Source of the DNA: Limnohabitans sp. Jir72
GTDB taxonomy: Bacteria > Pseudomonadota > Gammaproteobacteria > Burkholderiales > Burkholderiaceae_C
Assembly: GCF_003063575.1 (NCBI RefSeq)
Contig: NZ_NESC01000006.1
Coordinates: 1 to 64,000, forward strand
DNA length: 64,000 bases
Reading direction: 5' to 3'
In this document: one piece after another, positions 29,022 to 36,917 of the stretch
Layout: each line of letters opens with the position of its first letter
Numbering within the stretch: position 1 is the stretch's first letter
The notes under the pieces: model-generated
Databases searched by the model: none
Seen by the model: the letters and a program-made list of their open reading frames with translations, nothing else
What the model was told of the DNA's origin: nothing
Program-made: the position numbers and the translations under genes

Positions 29022-30356
29022 ATGACCACCGCACGTCGCACCCTCATCAAGGGCGCGGCAGCATTGGGCGCGCTGTCTGTTGCGTCCCCTGCTGTCATCG
29101 CTCAGCCTTTTCTCTTTTCCCCCTCCACCGAGTTGATGCCCAAGGGCAAAAAGCGCCGCGTGGTCATCTTGGGTGGGGGCTGGGGTGGCTTGGCCACGGC
29201 GCGCCATTTGCGCGAAGACGCCCCTGACCTCGAAGTCGTGCTGCTCGAAAAGAACCCCATCTTCTGGTCTTGCCCCTTGAGCAACAAGTGGCTGGTGGAC
29301 GTGGTGGACACCTCGTTCCTGGTGCACTCGTACACGGCCGCTGCCGAGCGCATGGGCTACACCTTTGTGCAAACCGAGATCACCGACATTGACCGCGACA
29401 AAAAGCGGGTGCACACCGCGCAGGGCTTTGTGGACTACGACTGGCTGGTGGTGTCCGCCGGCATCCGCGTGACCTACGAGCCCTGGTTTGGCAACGACCG
29501 CGCAGCGGCGGCCTACACCCAAAAGCATTTTTCCAGCGCCTACGTGCCCAGCTCGGAGCATTTGGCGCTCAAGCAAAAAATCAAAGGTTTCAAGGGCGGC
29601 ACGTTTGTGATGACGCTGCCCCCGCCACCTCACCGCTGCCCACCTTCGCCTTATGAACGGGCGTGCTTGATGGCCGATTACTTTCAGCGCCACAAGATCC
29701 CTGCCAAGATCGTGATCCTCGACCCCAAACCGCGCATCATGCCCATTGGCGGCGGCTACCGCATGGCCTTTGACGAGCTTTACTACGACACCATCACCTA
29801 CGTGTCCAACGCGGGTGTGAAAGAACTGGACCCTTACAACAAGGTCGTGAAAACCATGGCAGGCGACTTCAAGTTTGACGACGCCATCTTCATGGGCCAC
29901 CACCAAGCGGCCGATCTGGTCTGGAAAATGGGCGCCATTGGCAAAACCCCGGACGGCAAGCCCAGCACCTGGGCCGCAGTGCATCCCGAGTTCTACAACA
30001 TGAAGGACGACCCCAATGTGTTTGTGATCGGCGACAGCGTGGGTGCCGTGTCTCCGCAGTTTGGCCACTACCCCAAGAGCGGCCACATCGCCAACCGCAT
30101 GGGCCGCAGCGTGTCGACCTACATCGCGCAACAGTCCAAAAACCAGCCCATGAAGCCGGTCATCATCGACAATCTGTGCTACATGCTGGTCAACACCGAA
30201 CCGCTGGAAGCCATCAACGTGAAGTTTGAATACAAGATGGGCGATGAAGGCCACCTGCTGCAAACCGTCACCGACGACAACTTCCGCCGACCTGAACTTT
30301 GGCAGGCCGACTTGCAGTGGTACGGCAACATGGTGAAAGACTTCACTGGCGGTTGA
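29022..30356 (+). CDS. FAD-dependent sulfide dehydrogenase-like flavoprotein (FccB/SoxF family)
   Basis: A 444-residue flavoprotein related to flavocytochrome c sulfide dehydrogenase. It has a Tat signal (TARRTLIKGAAALGALSV) and an FAD-binding Rossmann motif (VVILGGGWGGLATARHL). FWSCPLSNKWL and RCPPSPYERACLMADYF are FccB/SoxF hallmarks, and the second FAD motif is in FVIGDSVGA. It should act in the periplasm on reduced sulfur, with a c-type cytochrome as partner. No cytochrome or sox gene is nearby, so the substrate and partner are unknown. I chose the ATG at 29022, where the Tat signal begins. Its stop abuts the stop of the convergent M20 gene. Confidence 0.85.
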   Translation: MTTARRTLIKGAAALGALSVASPAVIAQPFLFSPSTELMPKGKKRRVVILGGGWGGLATARHLREDAPDLEVVLLEKNPIFWSCPLSNKWLVDVVDTSFLVHSYTAAAERMGYTFVQTEITDIDRDKKRVHTAQGFVDYDWLVVSAGIRVTYEPWFGNDRAAAAYTQKHFSSAYVPSSEHLALKQKIKGFKGGTFVMTLPPPPHRCPPSPYERACLMADYFQRHKIPAKIVILDPKPRIMPIGGGYRMAFDELYYDTITYVSNAGVKELDPYNKVVKTMAGDFKFDDAIFMGHHQAADLVWKMGAIGKTPDGKPSTWAAVHPEFYNMKDDPNVFVIGDSVGAVSPQFGHYPKSGHIANRMGRSVSTYIAQQSKNQPMKPVIIDNLCYMLVNTEPLEAINVKFEYKMGDEGHLLQTVTDDNFRRPELWQADLQWYGNMVKDFTGG

Positions 30357-31622
30357 TCAGGCCAGCAAATCGAGCAGCGTCCGCGCCACCACCTTGGTGG
30401 CGCGGCGCAGATCCTCCAGTTGCACATGCTCGTCGGCGCGTTTGGCGTTGGACTCGCGCACGGTGCGGGGGCCGGCGCCGTAGATCACGCCGGGGATGCC
30501 GCGTTCCACATACAAGCGCACGTCGGTGTAGAGCGGGGTGCCCAGGGCGGGGATGGCTTCACCAAAGACCTCGCCGCCATGCTTTTGGATCGCGTCCACC
30601 AGCGGCTGGTTGCCTGCCAGGGGCTTCATGGCGTTGGCCAGCAGCATGCGTTTGATGTCCACTTTGAGCTCTTTCCCACCGCGCGGCGGGTTGAAGCTGG
30701 CGGCTGCATCGGCAATGGTCTGGCGGATGCTGGCTTCGACTTCTGCGGGGTTTTCTTCGGGGATCATGCGGCGGTCGAGCTTGAAGCTGACTTTGCCGGG
30801 CACCACGTTGGTGTTGGTGCCGCCTTCGATCAGGCCCACGTTCAAGTAAGGGTGGGTGATGCCCTCGACCTTTGACGTGACCTTGAGGTATTGCGCGTTG
30901 AGCGCGTGCAGGGCGCTCAGGATGTGCACCGCGCCTTGCAGTGCGTCGGTGCCGCTGTCGGGGATGGCGGCGTGGGCCATCTCGCCGTGCACGGTCACTT
31001 CCATCTGCAGGCAGCCGTTGTGCGCAGTGACGACCTGGTAGCTGAAGCCTGCCGCGATCATCAAATCGGGCTTGGTCAGGCCTTTGGCCAGCAACCAGCC
31101 GGGGCCCATTTCGCCGCCAAATTCTTCGTCGTAGGTGAAGTGCAGTTCCACGCCGCCTTTGAGCGGGGCCTTGAGTGATTCGAGCGCACGCGTGGCAAAG
31201 GTGAAGGTCGAAAAGTCGCACTTGCTCACGGCGGTGGCGCGGCCGTACATGGCACCCCCGTGGATTTCGCCGCCGTAGGGCGGGTGCGTCCAGCCCTCGC
31301 CCGGGGGCACCACGTCGCCGTGGGCGTTCAGGGCAATGGTTTTGCCTTCGCCGTATTTGCGACGCACGATCAGGTTGGTGATGGATTCGAGGCCGTAGGC
31401 ATTGACTTCGGCGGCGGGCACGGGGTGCTTTTCTGCGGCAAAGCCCATGGGTTTGAGCAGTTCGGCGGTGCGCTCGGCGTGTGGTGCGTTGTTGCCGGGT
31501 GGGGTGTCGGTCGGCACCTGCACCAGCGCTTGCAAGAACTTGACCTGTTCGTCAAAGTGCGCGTCGATCCAAGCGTCGAGTTGTTGGTATTGGGCTTCGT
31601 GATTGACGTGGGTAGCGCTCAT
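30357..31622 (-). CDS. M20 family metallohydrolase (ArgE/DapE-like) in the purine cluster
   Basis: A 421-residue cocatalytic zinc hydrolase: NAHGDVVPPGEGW holds the first His-Asp metal pair, FTYDEEFGGEMGP the catalytic glutamate pair and the dimerisation domain follows. Its stop overlaps nothing, but its start codon overlaps the stop of the UraD-AllC gene by 4 bases, so the two are translationally coupled. Such enzymes cleave amide or carbamoyl bonds. Its place after AllC makes it a candidate for the late ureidoglycine/ureidoglycolate step, for which no other enzyme is present; this is inference. I dropped an upstream extension that lies inside the preceding gene. Confidence 0.8.
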   Translation of the reverse strand: MSATHVNHEAQYQQLDAWIDAHFDEQVKFLQALVQVPTDTPPGNNAPHAERTAELLKPMGFAAEKHPVPAAEVNAYGLESITNLIVRRKYGEGKTIALNAHGDVVPPGEGWTHPPYGGEIHGGAMYGRATAVSKCDFSTFTFATRALESLKAPLKGGVELHFTYDEEFGGEMGPGWLLAKGLTKPDLMIAAGFSYQVVTAHNGCLQMEVTVHGEMAHAAIPDSGTDALQGAVHILSALHALNAQYLKVTSKVEGITHPYLNVGLIEGGTNTNVVPGKVSFKLDRRMIPEENPAEVEASIRQTIADAAASFNPPRGGKELKVDIKRMLLANAMKPLAGNQPLVDAIQKHGGEVFGEAIPALGTPLYTDVRLYVERGIPGVIYGAGPRTVRESNAKRADEHVQLEDLRRATKVVARTLLDLLA

Positions 31623-33394
31623 GACAGTTCCTGCGAGAGTTGGTTCAAAACATGGGTGAAGGCGTCGACGCACAGCTGCATGTCGTCGCTGGTGGTGGAT
31701 TCGAGCGGGTTGTGGCTGATACCCGCGTTTTCGCCGCGCACAAACAGCATGGCTTGCGGCATGACTTCGTGCAGCTTCATCGCGTCGTGACCCGCGCCGC
31801 TGGGCAGTTTGAAGAGTGGCACGCCCAATGCTGAAACGGCGCGTTCCCAGCGGGCTTGCCATTCGGGTGCGCTGGGCGCGGCGGCGGCGCGCATGGTTTC
31901 CTCTGCGGTGTGGCGCACGCCACGGCGCTCACAGATGGCCTGGAGCTGGCCCAGCACATCGGCTTCCAGCGCATCGCGCTGTGCATCGGTGGGGGCGCGC
32001 ATGTCCAGGCTGAAGCTGCAGCGTCCAGGCACAACGTTGATGGAGCCGTTGGGCACTTGCAGCTGGCCGATGGTGGCGACGCTGTCGCCGTCTTTCGCGG
32101 CGCGTTGCTCCATGTACAGCGCCAGTTCGGCCACGGCGCAAGCCGCGTCACGGCGGCGGTCCATGGGGGTGGTGCCCGCGTGGCTGGCCGTGCCCATGAC
32201 TTCGCACAGGTAGCGCACGCTGCCGTTGATCGACGTGACCACGCCCAGCGGGATGTTCACTTCATTGAGCACCGGGCCTTGCTCGATGTGCACTTCGACA
32301 AAACCGAGGTAATGCGCAGGGTCTCGCTTGATCTTGGGGATGTCGTCCACGCACAGGCCCGCGTGCTGCATGGCCGCGCGCATGGTGATGCCATCGGCGT
32401 CTTGCTGGTCCAGCCACTCGGGCTTGAAGTCACCGATCAAGGCACCCGAGCCGAGGAAGGTGGCTTTGTAGCGCTGGCCTTCTTCTTCGGCAAAGGCGAC
32501 GACTTCGATGCCAAAGGGCAGGCGTTTGCCTTGTTGGTGCAGCTGCTGCACGCAGGCCATGGGCACAAAGATGCCCAAGCGCCCGTCGTACTTGCCGCCG
32601 TTGCGCACGGTGTCGTAATGGCTGCCGGTCAGCAGGTATTGGCCACCCGCTGTGGCGGGGTGGTAGCGGCCCACCACGTTGCCCACGGCGTCGGTGTACA
32701 CCTCGTCAAAGCCGCAGTCGCGCATGTTTTGTGTGATGCGCTGGGCGCAGGCGCGGTGCGCGTCGGTCAAATAGGTCACCGTCAGCTGGCCTTGCTCCGC
32801 GTAGCCGGGGTCTGAGTGTTGCGCCAGCTTTTCTTGCCAGTCCCACACTTGGTGGCCCAGCGTGGGCTCCACGCCGAACTTGTCGTTCAGGCGGATTTCG
32901 ACGATGCGGTGGATGTTGCGCAGGCACTCGGCCAATTCAAAGTCGGGGTGGCCATGCAGGCGGCGCTCGAAGGCGTCGATGATCTGCTGCTTGTTGTAGC
33001 CCACGCCGCGTGGGCCGCGCACCGCCAAGATGAAGGGCCAGCCGAACTTGGCGTTGTAGTCGGCGTTGAGTTTTTGGATCTTGGCGAACTCCTCGGGCGT
33101 GCAGTCGGTCAGGCCCGCCTTGGTCTGCTCGTTGGTCGATTCGGCCGTGAGCGACTTGCTGACCATGGCCTTGCCTGCCAGCTCGGGGTGGGCGCGGATC
33201 AGGCCCAGCTGCGCGTCGCGCCCGGCGTGCGCCAGCACTTCGCACATGGCGTGCTTGAGCTGGGCCAACGAGGTGAAGGGGCGCTCGTTGAGGGCCTGCT
33301 CGGCGATCCACGGCGAGTGCTCGTACAGGCCGTCGAGCATCTGCGCGGCGTCTTCGCGGCTGGCGCTGTTGAGTTGTTCAAGTGTCAAGGACAT
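31619..33394 (-). CDS. OHCU decarboxylase-allantoate amidohydrolase fusion (UraD-AllC)
   Basis: A two-domain enzyme of 591 residues. Residues 1-165 are OHCU decarboxylase (UraD), which converts the unstable product of UraH to (S)-allantoin: IRAHPELAGK contains catalytic His69, followed by STNEQ and FGWPFILAVRG. Residues about 175-591 are an M20 allantoate amidohydrolase with GSHYDTVRNGGKYDG, FAEEEGQRY, VEVHIEQGPVL and TASHAGTTPMDRRRDA, the metal and dimer motifs. It thus joins the step before allantoinase to the step after it. The ATG at 33394 matches the UraD start. Confidence 0.92.
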   Translation of the reverse strand: MSLTLEQLNSASREDAAQMLDGLYEHSPWIAEQALNERPFTSLAQLKHAMCEVLAHAGRDAQLGLIRAHPELAGKAMVSKSLTAESTNEQTKAGLTDCTPEEFAKIQKLNADYNAKFGWPFILAVRGPRGVGYNKQQIIDAFERRLHGHPDFELAECLRNIHRIVEIRLNDKFGVEPTLGHQVWDWQEKLAQHSDPGYAEQGQLTVTYLTDAHRACAQRITQNMRDCGFDEVYTDAVGNVVGRYHPATAGGQYLLTGSHYDTVRNGGKYDGRLGIFVPMACVQQLHQQGKRLPFGIEVVAFAEEEGQRYKATFLGSGALIGDFKPEWLDQQDADGITMRAAMQHAGLCVDDIPKIKRDPAHYLGFVEVHIEQGPVLNEVNIPLGVVTSINGSVRYLCEVMGTASHAGTTPMDRRRDAACAVAELALYMEQRAAKDGDSVATIGQLQVPNGSINVVPGRCSFSLDMRAPTDAQRDALEADVLGQLQAICERRGVRHTAEETMRAAAAPSAPEWQARWERAVSALGVPLFKLPSGAGHDAMKLHEVMPQAMLFVRGENAGISHNPLESTTSDDMQLCVDAFTHVLNQLSQELS

Positions 33395-33433
33395 GGGTAT
33401 TTCCGTGCAGGTTTGAATAGGCCGTTGTCTGTT

Positions 33434-33990
33434 TGTAGGAGCCCACCCTGTGGGCGATGCGAACGGTGGTGGTCCACGAGCCATCGCGCACGGGGTGCGC
33501 TCCTACAAGGGAGAGTGGTTCCTTGTTTTTGCAAGAGCCCACCCTGTGGGCGATAGCGGCCGCGGTGGTCCACTGGCCATCGCGCACGGGGTGCGCTCCT
33601 ACAGGGGAGAGTGGTTCCCTGTTTTTGTAGGAGCCCACCCTGTGGGCGATGGGGGCGGTGGTGGTCCACGAGCCATCGCGCACGGGGTACGCTCCTACAG
33701 GGGAGAGTGGTCCCTTGTTTTTGTAGGAGCCCACCCTGTGGGCGATACCGCCCGCGGTGGTCCACTGGCCACCGCGCACGGGGTGCGCTCCTACAGGGGA
33801 GAGTGGTTCCTTGTTTTTGTAGGAGCCCACCCTGTGGGCGATAGCGGCCGCGGTGGTCCACTGGCCATCGCGCACGGGGTGCGCTCCTGCAGGGGAGAGT
33901 GGTCCCTTGTTTTTGTAGGAGCCCACCCTGTGGGCGATAGCGCCAGTGGTGGTCCACCGACCATTGCACCAGCGGGGCATTCCAGCAGGA
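33434..33990. repeat. Array of six palindromic (REP-like) repeats
   Basis: Copies start at 33434, 33531, 33627, 33723, 33819 and 33915 (period 96-97 bp). Each is an imperfect palindrome of about 72 bp beginning GTAGGAGCCCACCCTGTGGG and ending GGGGTGCGCTCCTAC, plus a spacer of about 24 bp (AGGGGAGAGTGGT... then a T-rich end). Copy 2 has GCAAGAGC and the last copy is degenerate at its 3' side. It fills the gap between UraD-AllC and puuE (both minus strand). The ends match the 7019-7458 family, but the central parts differ. Confidence 0.93.
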
Positions 33991-34002
33991 GGCGCAATGC
34001 GT

Positions 34003-34953
34003 TTACTCGGCATAGGGGTGTGTCGCTTTCCAATGCCGCGCGATGTCGATGCGCCGCGCCACCCACACCTTGTCGTGTGACTGGATGTGGTCCAGAAAGC
34101 GCTGCAATGCGGTGATGCGCCCAGGGCGGCCCAGCAGGCGGCAGTGCATGCCGATGCTCATCATCTTGGGGGCGTTGTCGCCTTCTGGATTGCCTTCGGC
34201 GTACAGCGCGTCAAAGGTGTCCTTCATGTACTGAAAGAACGGGTCGGCGTGCGAATAGCCCTGGGGCAACGCAAAGCGCATGTCGTTGCAGTCCAGGGTG
34301 TAGGGCACGATGAGTTGCGGCGCATCGGTGCCGTCTGACTTGCGCACCTTCATCCAAAACGGCAGGTCGTCGCCGTAGTAGTCGCTGTCGTACTCAAAAC
34401 CGCCAAAGTCGGCCACCAAGCGGCGCGTGTTGGGGCTGTCGCGCCCGGTGTACCAGCCCAAGGGGCGCTCACCGGTCAGCTTTTGCAAAATGTCCATGGC
34501 CTCGGCCATGTGAGCACGTTCAGTGGCCTCGTCGACATTTTGGTAATGGATCCACTTGAGGCCGTGGCAGGCGATGTCGTAGCCCAGCTCTTTGAAGGCG
34601 GCGGTCACATCGTCGTGCTTTTGCAGCGCAGTGGCCACGCCAAACACGGTGAGCGGCAGACCACGCTTTTCAAACTCGCGCAACAAGCGCCACACGCCTG
34701 CACGCGAACCGTATTCGTAAATGCCTTCCATGCTGATGTGCCGCTCGGGGAAGGACGCAGGGTTGAACATTTCAGACAAGAACTGCTCGGAGCCCGCATC
34801 GCCGTGCAGCACCGAGTTTTCGCCGCCTTCTTCGTAGTTCAAGACAAACTGCACGGCCACGCGGGCGCCACCGGGCCATTGGGCGTGCGGCACCTGGCGG
34901 CCGTAGCCTTTGAGGTCGCGAGGGTAGGGGAGGGTGCTGTCGTAAGTGGTCAT
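34003..34953 (-). CDS. puuE: Allantoinase PuuE (polysaccharide-deacetylase-like)
   Basis: Hydrolyses allantoin to allantoate without the metal centre of classical allantoinases. The 316-residue chain has the NodB-like fold and PuuE hallmarks: YPRDLKGYGR, VQFVLNYEEGGENSVLHGD, EYGSRAGVWRLLREF, DIACHGLKWIHYQNV and GWYTGRDSPNTRRL. It lies between UraD-AllC and gntR on the minus strand. It is separated from UraD-AllC by the palindromic array, so the two may be on one transcript with internal hairpins. Confidence 0.95.
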   Translation of the reverse strand: MTTYDSTLPYPRDLKGYGRQVPHAQWPGGARVAVQFVLNYEEGGENSVLHGDAGSEQFLSEMFNPASFPERHISMEGIYEYGSRAGVWRLLREFEKRGLPLTVFGVATALQKHDDVTAAFKELGYDIACHGLKWIHYQNVDEATERAHMAEAMDILQKLTGERPLGWYTGRDSPNTRRLVADFGGFEYDSDYYGDDLPFWMKVRKSDGTDAPQLIVPYTLDCNDMRFALPQGYSHADPFFQYMKDTFDALYAEGNPEGDNAPKMMSIGMHCRLLGRPGRITALQRFLDHIQSHDKVWVARRIDIARHWKATHPYAE

Positions 34954-34972
34954 GAGAGGCGATGAAAAGGGT

Positions 34973-35638
34973 TCAGGCCAGGGCCAGAGAAATGTCGTGC
35001 GTGGGCACTTTGCGGTCGAAGGTCAGGCTTTCTTCCACATGCAGCAGGTGTTCGTGCATCAGATGCACGGCTTGGTCGCTGTTCTTGGCTTCCATGGCCG
35101 CCACGATCGCCACATGCTCGTCGGTCGAGTGCTCGGCTTCGTTGCGCGACTGGTACATCAGCGTGATCAGGGCGCAGCGCGAGATCAGTTCGCCCAGCAC
35201 CTGGGCCAGCACATCGTTGTGCATCAGCTCGGCCATGCGCACATGAAAGTCGCCCAGCAGCTCGGTGCGACCCGTCACGTCGCCTTGGGTCACGGCTTCG
35301 CGCTCTTGCTGGATGTGTTCTTTGAGCGCGGTGATTTGTTCAGGGGTGACCTGCTGCACAAAAGCGCGGGTCATTTCGGCTTCGAGCATGCGGCGCACGG
35401 CAAACACTTGCTGGGCTTCTTCCACCGAGGGGGCGGCCACAAAAGCGCCCCGCGCAGGTTCGAGCTTGATCAATCGGTTTTGCGAGAGCTGGAAAAGCGC
35501 CTGGCGCACCAAAGTGCGCGACACGCCAAAGTGGTCGGCCAGCTTTTGCTCGGCCAGTTTGGAGCCGGGCAAAAGCCGGTGCTCCACGATGGCGCGGGTC
35601 AAGGATTCGACGATGTGGTGCGTGGTGGAGGTTTCCAT
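34973..35638 (-). CDS. GntR-family (FadR/FCD subfamily) regulator of purine catabolism
   Basis: A 221-residue DNA-binding repressor. The N-terminal winged helix (LAEQKLADHFGVSRTLVRQALFQLSQNRLIKLEPARGAFVA, residues about 25-70) is followed by a helical FCD effector domain starting EEAQQVFAVRRMLEAEM. It is divergent from uraH, and a TGTATACA palindrome lies 54 bp upstream of its start. Subfamily members bind T-N-GT-N3-AC-N-A sites. A purine or ureide ligand is likely, but this is inference from context. It lies 19 bp upstream of puuE on the same strand. Confidence 0.88.
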   Translation of the reverse strand: METSTTHHIVESLTRAIVEHRLLPGSKLAEQKLADHFGVSRTLVRQALFQLSQNRLIKLEPARGAFVAAPSVEEAQQVFAVRRMLEAEMTRAFVQQVTPEQITALKEHIQQEREAVTQGDVTGRTELLGDFHVRMAELMHNDVLAQVLGELISRCALITLMYQSRNEAEHSTDEHVAIVAAMEAKNSDQAVHLMHEHLLHVEESLTFDRKVPTHDISLALA

Positions 35639-35691
35639 GTCTGGGTGGCCTGAACGGCTGTTTTTGAAATGATAGCCACTAAATGCAAAAT

Positions 35692-35699
35692 TGTATACA
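35692..35699. promoter_or_regulatory. TGTATACA palindrome between gntR and uraH
   Basis: TTGTATACAC in the divergent gntR-uraH promoter region, where it could repress both directions. It fits the FadR-type GntR consensus. Confidence 0.6.
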
Positions 35700-35779
35700 C
35701 TTCAGTCGACCGGATTGGGCGATGCCTTTTGCCCCTTCTTTTGAACCACACCCAACACCTTTAAGAAGCGAGCAAAACC

Positions 35780-36133
35780 ATGGGATTGAGCACACACGTT
35801 CTGGACACCATGCACGGCTGCCCCGCTGCGGGCATGCAAGTGGCGCTGTACACCACACAAGGTGAGACCGCCACCTTGGTCAAAAGCTTCACCCTCAACC
35901 ACGACGGGCGCAACCCCGACGGCATGCTGTACGACCACGCCAGCCTGCGCAAAGGCACGTACCGTTTGGTGTTTGACGTAGAGGGCTACTTCAAGGCCAA
36001 AGGCGTCGAACTGCCCGAGCCGAACTTCTTGAACCACGTCAGCCTCGACTTTGGCGTGGCCCACGAAGACCAGCATTACCACGTGCCGCTGCTGGCCAGC
36101 CCGTGGAGTTACTCGACCTATCGCGGCTCCTGA
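35780..36133 (+). CDS. uraH: 5-hydroxyisourate hydrolase (transthyretin-like)
   Basis: Converts 5-hydroxyisourate, the product of urate oxidation, to OHCU. The 117-residue chain has the transthyretin-related signature: STHVLDTMHGCPAAGM at the N-terminus, TFxLN-type segment with arginine (HDGRNPDG), and the C-terminal tetrapeptide YRGS. Tetrameric, cytoplasmic. First gene of the plus-strand block that continues to xdhAB. Confidence 0.95.
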   Translation: MGLSTHVLDTMHGCPAAGMQVALYTTQGETATLVKSFTLNHDGRNPDGMLYDHASLRKGTYRLVFDVEGYFKAKGVELPEPNFLNHVSLDFGVAHEDQHYHVPLLASPWSYSTYRGS

Positions 36134-36141
36134 ATCACACG

Positions 36142-36162
36142 GAATTAATTGGGGTCAGATCC
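36142..36162 (+). repeat. Left inverted repeat of the nuclease cassette
   Basis: GAATTAATTGGGGTCAGATC, an inverted match to GATCTGACCCCTATTAATCC at 36789-36809 with only a few mismatches; the core recurs at 36815-36830 and 4883-4895. Confidence 0.7.
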
Positions 36163-36209
36163 CGATTGTTTCTGCTTTGCGAGCAGTTCAGCCTTGATTA
36201 CCATGCTGC

Positions 36210-36806
36210 ATGCATGGCATTTTATTAATTCTTTGGTGTTTTTTTTTGACTGCCTGCGGCGGTGGAGACGGCGTGTTCCCGGAGTCTGGTTCGGGCGCGA
36301 CCTATTGTGGCGTGGTCACAGGTACGCAGCGCATCGCTGGCAAGGTCACATCGGTGCATGACGGCGACACAATCACTGTGAACAGCCAGTCCATTCGTCT
36401 GAACAGCATCGACGCCCCCGAATTGGCGCAAGCCTATGGCTCGCAGTCACGCGACCATTTGTCTGGATTGGTCCTTGGGCAGCAAGTTACCGTCACTTAC
36501 GACCAAAAAGACCTCTACGACCGGGTATTGGGCACGGTGTTCAAGCCCGATTGCAGCAACGTCAATTTGAGTCAAGTGGCTTCTGGCGCTGCCTGGTATT
36601 ACGAGGCTTACAAGTGCGAGATCGACATCCACCAGCGCAAGGCTTTTGCGGCCGCGCAGGCATCGGCCAAGGCTGCGGCGCAGGGTTTGTGGGCCGCAGC
36701 TGCAGTGGCCCCCTGGGTCTTTCGAAACGGGGTGGATGCCAAAGTCCCCGCTTCATGCCCCAACGGGGACGCACCTTCCAATTCATCTGGATCTGACCCC
36801 TATTAA
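36210..36806 (+). CDS. Staphylococcal-nuclease-domain lipoprotein (thermonuclease-like)
   Basis: A 198-residue product with lipoprotein signal (lipobox LTAC) and an SNase fold: GKVTSVHDGDTITVNSQSIRLNSIDAPE carries the metal-binding Asp and an arginine (IRL), and YDRVLGTVF and AWYYEAY are typical of the family. It should cleave nucleic acids or bind them at the cell envelope. It is flanked by inverted repeats, and the end of the gene (GSDPY) runs into the right repeat, suggesting acquisition as a cassette. A T9 run at 36239-36247 sits inside the signal peptide. It has no link to purine catabolism and interrupts the uraH-xdhA spacing. Confidence 0.75.
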   Translation: MHGILLILWCFFLTACGGGDGVFPESGSGATYCGVVTGTQRIAGKVTSVHDGDTITVNSQSIRLNSIDAPELAQAYGSQSRDHLSGLVLGQQVTVTYDQKDLYDRVLGTVFKPDCSNVNLSQVASGAAWYYEAYKCEIDIHQRKAFAAAQASAKAAAQGLWAAAAVAPWVFRNGVDAKVPASCPNGDAPSNSSGSDPY

Positions 36807-36840
36807 TCCAGAATCAATTGGGGTCAGATACCAATTAATC
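36789..36840. repeat. Right inverted repeat and extra copy at the nuclease cassette
   Basis: GATCTGACCCCTATTAATCC is the inverted partner of 36142-36162; a second direct copy (CAATTGGGGTCAGATACC) follows at 36815-36832. Together they resemble the ends of a small mobile palindromic element. Confidence 0.65.
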
Positions 36841-36917
36841 CGTCGAAAAAGCCTGCCATGCTGCTGATGCTTCTTTAGAATCCGAGTCTTACCGTTTATT
36901 TACCACCTCCCCGCACC

